A DNA stretch of 22,122 nt from Oscillospiraceae bacterium (GTDB taxonomy: Bacteria > Bacillota > Clostridia > Oscillospirales > Oscillospiraceae), in assembly GCA_028708585.1 (NCBI GenBank), contig JAQVYO010000006.1:1-22122 (forward strand), in the 5' to 3' direction. Positions within the stretch are counted from its first letter, which is position 1, and each line of letters begins with the position of its first letter. The notes beneath the pieces were generated by a model. That model searched no databases. It saw only the letters and a list, made by a program, of their open reading frames with translations, and was not told the origin of the DNA. Position numbers and translations under genes: made by a program. This document shows positions 20,927 through 22,122 of the stretch, one piece after another.

Positions 20927-21088
20927 ATGTCCAGAGTCAAAAAAAACCATATTTCTCTCATTGACACGTGGGGTCACGCAAGCCGGCATTGGGATGAAAC
21001 TCCCTATGCCCAAACCATTGCCAATAGGGAAAGCGACAGGCGTGAAAGGGATCAGGAGAGTCCTCGGAAATCGTCTATGAAACAATAA
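20927..21088 (+). CDS. Small hypothetical protein (53 residues)
   Basis: The sequence begins MSRVKKNHISLIDTWGHASR and ends in a very polar, charged tail (NRESDRRERDQESPRKSSMKQ). There is no membrane segment and no Cys. GTGGAGG lies 8 nt before the ATG, which is the main reason to believe it is translated; the open frame extends upstream past that site but without another. It is followed after 42 nt by a second tiny gene and then a ferredoxin gene in the same direction. I do not recognise the family. Confidence 0.6.
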   Translation: MSRVKKNHISLIDTWGHASRHWDETPYAQTIANRESDRRERDQESPRKSSMKQ

Positions 21089-21130
21089 GCTCTTCGCTTT
21101 TTTCCGTTGCCTTGGAGGAGGTGAAGCCGC

Positions 21131-21286
21131 ATGAAAAAGGAAACGCAGCCTGTTCGGAAAGGATTGTGGGACAAACCGATTCCGGATTTTATTTTTAGCG
21201 GGGAACAAGAAACACCGGTTTCGTCCCCAGAACAAAAAAGCAAACAAGGGGCAGCTCATACTTCTGGCGATAGCCAGTTAAAATAA
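21131..21286 (+). CDS. Small hypothetical protein (51 residues)
   Basis: The frame ATG 21131 to TAA 21286 encodes MKKETQPVRKGLWDKPIPDF followed by a polar, low-complexity tail rich in Gln, Ser and Lys. An exceptionally strong GGAGGAGGTGA ribosome binding site precedes the ATG. No membrane segment or Cys is present. It sits between the 53-residue gene and the ferredoxin gene (27 nt to the latter), probably in one transcript. The family is unknown to me. Confidence 0.6.
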   Translation: MKKETQPVRKGLWDKPIPDFIFSGEQETPVSSPEQKSKQGAAHTSGDSQLK

Positions 21287-21313
21287 ATACACTTTATTTT
21301 GGGAGGCTGAACT

Positions 21314-21502
21314 ATGAAAGCAGAAATCAACAGAGAAAATTGCATCGGATGCGGTCTTTGCGCCAGCACATGCCCGGAGGTGTTCCGCTTGGCAGACGAC
21401 GGCTTTGCGGAAGCATATGTGGACGAGATCCCAGAAGACGTGGTACAGACCGCCATGGACGCGAGAGACGACTGCCCTGTTTCGGTCATTGACATCAACT
21501 GA
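21314..21502 (+). CDS. Ferredoxin, single [4Fe-4S] type
   Basis: A 62-residue low-potential electron carrier. The cluster ligands are C10, C13 and C16 in NCIGCGLC, and C54 in DCPVSVI. C20 in STCPEVF is an additional Cys common in this family, and only one cluster can be built. The acidic middle (VDEIPEDVVQTAMDARDD) is typical. GGGAGG lies 7 nt before the ATG. It ends at a strong terminator. Likely partners are flavodoxin- or ferredoxin-dependent oxidoreductases elsewhere in the genome. Confidence 0.95.
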   Translation: MKAEINRENCIGCGLCASTCPEVFRLADDGFAEAYVDEIPEDVVQTAMDARDDCPVSVIDIN

Positions 21503-21524
21503 TTTTCGTTTCGGGCGCGGTTTC

Positions 21525-21563
21525 AAAACAAAGGCGGACGGCAAAGCCGTCCGCCTTTGTTTT
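21525..21563. terminator. Strong terminator after the ferredoxin gene
   Basis: A perfect 18-bp stem pairs 21525-21542 (AAAACAAAGGCGGACGGC) with 21546-21563 around an AAA loop. Its own A/T ends give a TTTGTTTT tail on either strand. Confidence 0.9.
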
Positions 21564-21632
21564 CACTTGCTTGGAACCAAGTAAAACCTGAAATTTAAAA
21601 TAAATTCAGCTTTATGTGGTTTGGTCACAGAC

Positions 21633-21661
21633 TTGCAAACAAAAAGGTGCCATGTTAAAAT
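21633..21661 (+). promoter_or_regulatory. Probable sigma-A promoter of the DUF2156 gene
   Basis: TTGCAA (21633-21638) and TAAAAT (21656-21661) are 17 nt apart, ending 25 nt before the GTG start codon. Confidence 0.6.
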
Positions 21662-21686
21662 AAGAAAAAATTTTGGGAGATGCACT

Positions 21687-22122
21687 GTGATAAACTTTAG
21701 AACACCGAGAGTCGGAGACAAGCCTTGGGTAGATGAATTGCTTTCCTATGCGGACTTTCGCGGTTGTGAGTATACATTTACCAATTTATTTGTTTGGAAT
21801 GAGATGTACAAAACAGAGATTGCCCGTTTCGAGGACTTTTTGCTGGTCCACTTTGTGGGTTCCATTGGACCGTGTTATCTTTATCCGGCCGGGCGGGGAG
21901 ATTGGGATGCGGTATTGGAAGCCCTTGAGGACGATGCAGCCTTGCGCGGGGAGCCGCTGCAGTTCATGAGCCTCACGGAAGAGAACAGGACTGCCCTGAA
22001 GGGGTATACGCCCGACCGGTTTTCCTTTTTCAGGGACCGGGCCGGCTATGATTATATTTACCTGACCAGCAAGCTTGCTGATCTGCCCGGCAAGCATCTG
22101 CATGCGAAACGCAACCATATCA
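21687..22122 (+). CDS. DUF2156 / phosphatidylglycerol lysyltransferase C-terminal-like protein (N-terminal part)
   Basis: The frame starts at GTG 21687, with TTGGGAG 7 nt upstream, and runs off the right edge after 145 codons. The protein begins MINFRTPRVGDKPWVDELLSY. It shows family features: ACCESSORY-type FTNLFVWNEMY, a central acidic stretch, and DYIYLTSKLADLPGKHLHAKRNH at the edge. Members have a GNAT-like fold; related domains transfer aminoacyl groups to lipids or peptides, but for free-standing clostridial members the substrate is unknown. The GTG start is favoured because the recognisable family sequence begins there. The missing C-terminal half prevents any check of catalytic residues. 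Confidence 0.85.
   Translation, partial: MINFRTPRVGDKPWVDELLSYADFRGCEYTFTNLFVWNEMYKTEIARFEDFLLVHFVGSIGPCYLYPAGRGDWDAVLEALEDDAALRGEPLQFMSLTEENRTALKGYTPDRFSFFRDRAGYDYIYLTSKLADLPGKHLHAKRNHI

Noticed and set aside
20662..20967. Upstream extension of the 90-residue minus-strand protein to 192 residues
   Set aside because: The extra residues show no family resemblance, a promoter-like sequence lies inside the region, and the recognisable protein starts at the TTG with a ribosome binding site.

Overview
The window looks like chromosomal DNA of an anaerobic, endospore-forming member of the Bacillota, class Clostridia, probably an Oscillospirales/Ruminococcaceae-type organism. The reasons are the sporulation genes spoIIR, spoIVB and spo0A, anaerobe-type oxygen defence (superoxide reductase, high-molecular-weight rubredoxin), a clostridial ferredoxin, the MEP-pathway gene ispE, strong AGGAGG-type ribosome binding sites and several TTG/GTG starts. 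No phage, transposon, CRISPR array or tRNA was found. It is mostly a housekeeping region; the interest lies in unusual proteins and regulatory layouts.

Layout. 1-1535 (minus strand): the start of a membrane-anchored or secreted protein cut by the window edge, then an E. coli GapA-like glyceraldehyde-3-phosphate dehydrogenase with its terminator. 1737-3753 (plus): a redox/oxygen-defence run of a desulfoferrodoxin with a large internal insertion, a YjdI-plus-CDGSH iron-sulfur protein and a flavin reductase-rubredoxin fusion. 3946-7796 (plus): the rpmG-secE-nusG-rplK-rplA and rplJ-rplL ribosomal/transcription block. It has consensus promoters, a probable L1-binding hairpin before rplA and an L10 leader with attenuator before rplJ. 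A terminator closes the block after rplL, and rpoB/rpoC do not follow.

7829-10568: a membrane-anchored parvulin-type foldase, tcdA (t6A cyclisation) and, on the minus strand, a small DUF378 membrane protein with a forespore-like promoter. 10852-15581: a co-directional run of a class I aminotransferase, an archaeal-type cofactor-independent phosphoglycerate mutase, a DUF1015 protein and ispE. 15641-18691: spoIIR, spoIVB and spo0A, which connect forespore-to-mother-cell signalling with the master regulator of sporulation; a perfect 0A box lies upstream of spo0A. 18775-19794 (minus): a YabE-like DUF348-G5-3D cell-wall protein with a consensus promoter and a roughly 200-nt leader. 20389-22122: a 90-residue membrane protein on the minus strand, two tiny unrecognised genes followed by a ferredoxin, and the start of a DUF2156 protein cut by the window edge.

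The observations most worth a second look are: a roughly 53-residue insertion between the metal ligands of the superoxide reductase; a Spo0A receiver domain lacking one of its two Mg2+-pocket acidic residues; a GAPDH in which the NAD-selecting Asp is Tyr; the spoIIR start embedded in the ispE terminator; and a perfect 16-bp inverted repeat before tcdA with terminator polarity opposite to the genes. I did not identify a convincing wholly new multi-gene system.
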